A model generated the notes under the pieces. It was not told the origin of the DNA. It saw nothing but the letters and a program-made list of their open reading frames with translations, and made no database searches. A stretch of 37,955 nucleotides of DNA from a virus: IMG/VR virus record IMGVR_UViG_3300030202_001323, positions 4,857 to 42,811 of that record, one strand, 5' to 3'. The translations under genes and the position numbers were made by a program. Below are positions 34,637 through 37,955 of the stretch, piece after piece. Numbering within the stretch: the stretch's first letter is position 1; each line of letters opens with the position of its first letter.

Positions 34637-37600
34637 CTAATCTTTGTTTTAATTCATCAATTTGTTCTTGTTGATCTTTAACAGCTTCAATTAATAACGC
34701 AACCATTTTTTCATACTTAACAGCCTTGTAACCATTGTCTCTTGTATCAACTATTTCAGGAAGTACTCTTTCAACTTCTTGAGCAACCACACCAATATCA
34801 TTGTTACCATTAAATTGTTTGTGTTTATCGTTCCAAGTAAAAGTATAACCAGTTAAACTTTTTACTTTATCAATAGGATTTGTTATTGCTTGTAAATTAT
34901 CTTTATATCTTTTATCAGATGATGCGTAAGCAACTACATCTTCACCAACATTAAGTGTTTTTGCAATACCAACACCACCAGCTATTTTTACAGCACCAGA
35001 AGTTTTGTTTGTTGATTGTGTTGTATCTGATATTGTAACAGCAGCGCTAAAAGTTTTAGCACCACTTATTGAAGAGGCGGTTGAAGCTTGAACAGCGCCA
35101 TTTGCAATTGATGTTAATTCGTCTAAATCTGTACCGGAAGATACAGTTATATTAGCTAATTTATCTGCTTGTGCACTAGATATTGTAGTTGTATTACCAG
35201 CTAATGCAGTTGTACTTGTTGTACCTATTGCTACAGCATTACTCGCAACACTATCTAATTTAGTTTTTAAAGCGTTTGTAAAGTTGTTTTGTGTTAAACC
35301 ACCATCACCAACAGAGTAAGTTGTATTGGTATCAGTTGAAGATATTGTAATAACACCACCACTTTCAGCTAAAGTTATATTGCTACCTTTTTTAAACCTT
35401 AATGTTTCACTTGATGTTAAAGTATTATCAGCAGAGTTATTACCACTTGTATCTACTTCTATAGTTCTAAAAGTATTTGTGTCATTATCATTAAAATTAC
35501 TAGCGTGTATTGTTCCTGCGTTTTCAGCTGTCCAGTCTATAATTTGATTACCTGATGGTATAGTTGGCGTACCTGTTAAAGTGCTATAAGCTTGTGTACC
35601 TGTATGGTTTGCTCTACTTAATAAGTTAGCAGCTTGATAACCATCTACAGTGTCAGCATCTAAACCAGTACCAGCACCGTCAACTGTTTTAATAGCTGTT
35701 AATATTTCAGCTGCAGTTTGATCAGCTGTTGCGTTAGACTCTATACCATCTAGCTTTGTACCATCAGTAGCAACATCTCTTCCGTCAACTGTACCATTAC
35801 AAACAATGTTTCCGGAGGCGGTAATGTTTCCGGCGGCTTCTAGATTTTGTGTAAATATTGTATCGCCATCTACACGAAAATCTGAGTCAGAATCTATAGC
35901 AGTTGTACCATTCCAAATAGCTATTCTATTGTCAGTACCAGTACCTGTTACTGTACCTGTGTTACCAGTTAACGTAGTACCATTAGCAGTTACAGTTCCT
36001 AAAAAAGTTGCATTATTGTTACCAGCTATAGCAAAAGGAACAGAACTATCAGTATCATTATAAACAATAAAAGTTCCGTTGTTATTTATTATGGAGTAAT
36101 CATCATTAGTATCTGTATCGGTTAAATATATTCTTGGGTACGATGAAGATATTTGCAAGTGACCGCTTGCAACTATATTACCTGCAAAAGTTGCGTTTTG
36201 TGATGTATCTAAAGTTATTGCTGCTGTAGGTGAGCTTGTTCCATTTGTTTGAATTTCTAAAACTTGATCTGCTCTTAAAATAGCTCTATCAGAACCATAA
36301 TGTAAAATACCTTTACCAGCACCCCAAGTTATAGTGCCCGCAAAAGTTGCGTTGTTAGAAGTATCTAAGCTTAATACATTAGTAGAGCCAGTAGTAAAAG
36401 CTAAATTTGTTTGACCACTTGGAACATTTATATTCCATCTATCAACTGTGTTTGTTTTGAATTTTAAATTTGAACTTGTAACACCGCTTCCTTCAATTAA
36501 AAAAGTAGCTGTGCTTCCAATAACAGTGGCTCCTGTTGTCATAGTTTCAAACGTCTTTACACCATTAGTGTATAGAGCAACTTGCCCGTCTTGATCAGCG
36601 TGTAAAGCATATTCACCAGAACCAGTCCTGAGATCTACATTATCAGTAGCTTGTATATACTTTACGCCAGTAATATCGTTGTCACTCATTGCAATATCAC
36701 CAGTCATTGTACCACCAGATTTTGGTAAAGCGTTTGTAGCTAAAGTACCTTGTGCAGCTGTTGCATAATCACTAGAATCAAAAGCTTTTACTTGAGATAA
36801 GTTTGTAACTTCAGAATCTAATAAATATCTACCATCACCATACGTTTGAGTAACTAAATACTGCCAGTCTTCCCAACTAGTTCCTCTATATCTATAAGCT
36901 ATTGAAGCTGTATTATCAGAACTTCCTTTTGAAAACAACTGAAAACCGTAGTTATCATCATTTTGTGTTACAACTAAACCTGTTGAGTGAGAACTACCAA
37001 ACGGGTTATTTGTAGAACCTGTTAATCTATAAGAACCTCTAGTTGTTATTGTGTCCCAGTCAGCGCTTGTTGATGCAAAGTTAGCAAATGATTTAGAGTT
37101 TAACCATATCGTGTTTGATGTAACACCAGTACCACCACTGCTAACCGCTAAAGCATTAGTTAGTGTTAATGTTCCCGATATATCTGCGTTACCATTTATA
37201 TCTAAAGACGTAGCTTCTAACTCTCCATTAACCTTTAACATTTTGTTAGAGTATACTTGAGCATTGTCTAACCTTAACTGTGTTCCGCCATCATCTCTAT
37301 ACCATGAAGGATCGCCAGTATTAGTAGTACCAAAATAAGCGTCTCTTGTTCCGTTTGCACCTATAAACTGAATGTAATTCCAATCAGAGGAGTCACCACT
37401 GCTAGGAACTATTAAGTCAATTTTATTATCAGTAGTAGTAGTTATTGTTATTTTATCAGTCAAATCACCACCAGTCAAAGGTAATTTAGTAGCTATACTA
37501 TTTGTAATCGTTGTGCTAAAATTAACGTCATCACCTAATGCTGCTGCTAGCTCGTTTAATGTGTTTAGCGTATCAGGCGCTGAATCTACTAAGTTTGATA

Positions 37601-37955
37601 CTTGTAAATCAACATAAGCTTTTGTAGTAAAATCAGTTGTACCTGTTGGTGTTGAACCTGATACTCTACCGTTAAAAGCAACTTTACCACTAGAACCTGT
37701 TAAAGTATTTGAGTTAGGAAGCGTTATAGTGCTTGCAAAAGTTGCGTTACCAGTTGAATTTATTGTTAAAGCAGTTGTATTATCTGTTTTAAAAGTAATT
37801 TGATTATCAGTGCTAAAATCTATAATATTATGTGCGTCTCTACCAATACCACCACCAGAAGTATATATCCAAGAGCTAAAGTAAGCAGCGCCAGCGTCAC
37901 CCATATCTAACTGGAGAGCTGTTATAGAACTATTATTGTCAACTCCTATAAGTTT
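34620..37955 (-). CDS. Tail fibre with C-terminal S74 intramolecular chaperone, 5' end cut by window
   Basis: At least 1111 codons are open to the right edge. The first ATG in the window (37904) is internal, because 17 further codons upstream stay open and continue the same style (ITALQLDMGDAGAAYFSS). The body is built of repeated short strands with the motif NATFxG (NATFASTI, NATFAGTI, NATFAGNI, NATFLGTV), a beta-helix-like fibre shaft. The end carries an S74 peptidase-type chaperone: SSDKRYKDNL with the likely self-cleavage Ser (codon 34917-34919) and Asp after it, GYTFTWN, GVVAQEVERVLPEIV, then a coiled coil. Such domains trimerise fibres and release themselves. The two final Cys residues (CSC) are odd but may be minor. 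Confidence 0.82.
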   Translation of the reverse strand, partial: KLIGVDNNSSITALQLDMGDAGAAYFSSWIYTSGGGIGRDAHNIIDFSTDNQITFKTDNTTALTINSTGNATFASTITLPNSNTLTGSSGKVAFNGRVSGSTPTGTTDFTTKAYVDLQVSNLVDSAPDTLNTLNELAAALGDDVNFSTTITNSIATKLPLTGGDLTDKITITTTTDNKIDLIVPSSGDSSDWNYIQFIGANGTRDAYFGTTNTGDPSWYRDDGGTQLRLDNAQVYSNKMLKVNGELEATSLDINGNADISGTLTLTNALAVSSGGTGVTSNTIWLNSKSFANFASTSADWDTITTRGSYRLTGSTNNPFGSSHSTGLVVTQNDDNYGFQLFSKGSSDNTASIAYRYRGTSWEDWQYLVTQTYGDGRYLLDSEVTNLSQVKAFDSSDYATAAQGTLATNALPKSGGTMTGDIAMSDNDITGVKYIQATDNVDLRTGSGEYALHADQDGQVALYTNGVKTFETMTTGATVIGSTATFLIEGSGVTSSNLKFKTNTVDRWNINVPSGQTNLAFTTGSTNVLSLDTSNNATFAGTITWGAGKGILHYGSDRAILRADQVLEIQTNGTSSPTAAITLDTSQNATFAGNIVASGHLQISSSYPRIYLTDTDTNDDYSIINNNGTFIVYNDTDSSVPFAIAGNNNATFLGTVTANGTTLTGNTGTVTGTGTDNRIAIWNGTTAIDSDSDFRVDGDTIFTQNLEAAGNITASGNIVCNGTVDGRDVATDGTKLDGIESNATADQTAAEILTAIKTVDGAGTGLDADTVDGYQAANLLSRANHTGTQAYSTLTGTPTIPSGNQIIDWTAENAGTIHASNFNDNDTNTFRTIEVDTSGNNSADNTLTSSETLRFKKGSNITLAESGGVITISSTDTNTTYSVGDGGLTQNNFTNALKTKLDSVASNAVAIGTTSTTALAGNTTTISSAQADKLANITVSSGTDLDELTSIANGAVQASTASSISGAKTFSAAVTISDTTQSTNKTSGAVKIAGGVGIAKTLNVGEDVVAYASSDKRYKDNLQAITNPIDKVKSLTGYTFTWNDKHKQFNGNNDIGVVAQEVERVLPEIVDTRDNGYKAVKYEKMVALLIEAVKDQQEQIDELKQRLDGCSC
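35805..35838. repeat. GC-richer direct repeat inside the fibre gene
   Basis: Two 16-base copies (35805-35820 and 35823-35838) match at 14 positions with an 18-base period. They encode the fibre segment AAGNITASGNI using GCC, TCC, ACC and GGA codons that are rare in surrounding DNA. This may be a slipped duplication or a patch of imported fibre sequence. Confidence 0.6.

Noticed and set aside
34620-37904. Start of the fibre gene at the ATG at 37904
   Set aside because: The frame stays open to the window edge with matching fibre-like sequence, so the true start is outside.
1-37955. tRNA genes, CRISPR arrays, insertion sequences, integrase or attachment sites
   Set aside because: None was noticed on either strand; genes fill nearly all of the window.

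Overview
The window reads as part of the late (structural and packaging) region of a tailed double-stranded DNA bacteriophage, most likely podovirus-like. Every supportable gene is on the minus strand. Genes abut or overlap by a few bases (several ATGA or TAATG junctions), so the block looks like one long co-directional operon transcribed from high to low coordinates. Both edges cut through genes: a tail fibre at the right and a small lipoprotein at the left.

Host inference: the DNA is AT-rich by eye. Leaders before several start codons are A/T-rich without a clear Shine-Dalgarno sequence (for example before the capsid gene). Secreted products have flavobacterial-style signals (ends such as AFSQ, lipoboxes followed by polar residues). 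Together these suggest a phage of a Bacteroidota (flavobacterial-type) host, possibly marine. This is an inference; no host marker is present.

Layout in the direction of transcription: (1) 37955-33557, two receptor-binding candidates: a long fibre ending in an S74-type self-cleaving chaperone domain, then a LamG-like lectin fibre. (2) 33555-31925, small proteins, a protein that resembles two fused GroES folds, and a candidate small terminase. (3) 31928-24758, packaging and head module: large terminase, portal, acidic scaffold, major capsid protein, followed by a strong intrinsic terminator with a UUCG loop. (4) 24685-14337, an uncharacterised protein, two candidate connector proteins, a 2430-residue tail/nozzle-like protein and a small virion protein. 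(5) 14295-2659, a cupin-like protein and three proteins in the order and style of T7 gp14, gp15 and gp16. The last is a 3118-residue giant with a zinc-protease motif, a complete HAD phosphatase motif set and a C-terminal Cys/His cluster. (6) 2628-1, envelope and accessory proteins: a lipoprotein with barrel-like features, a one-TM coiled-coil protein, a secreted thioredoxin fold lacking CxxC, two Cys-containing basic proteins and a partial lipoprotein.

The order portal, scaffold, capsid, terminator, connectors, nozzle, internal virion proteins parallels T7, but the sizes are far larger. The most unusual items are the giant multi-domain ejection candidate, the tandem GroES-like protein beside the packaging genes, and the cluster of exported proteins after the ejection genes. 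No tRNA, CRISPR array, insertion sequence, integrase, polymerase or recognisable endolysin is seen. No intergenic gap exceeds about 75 bases.
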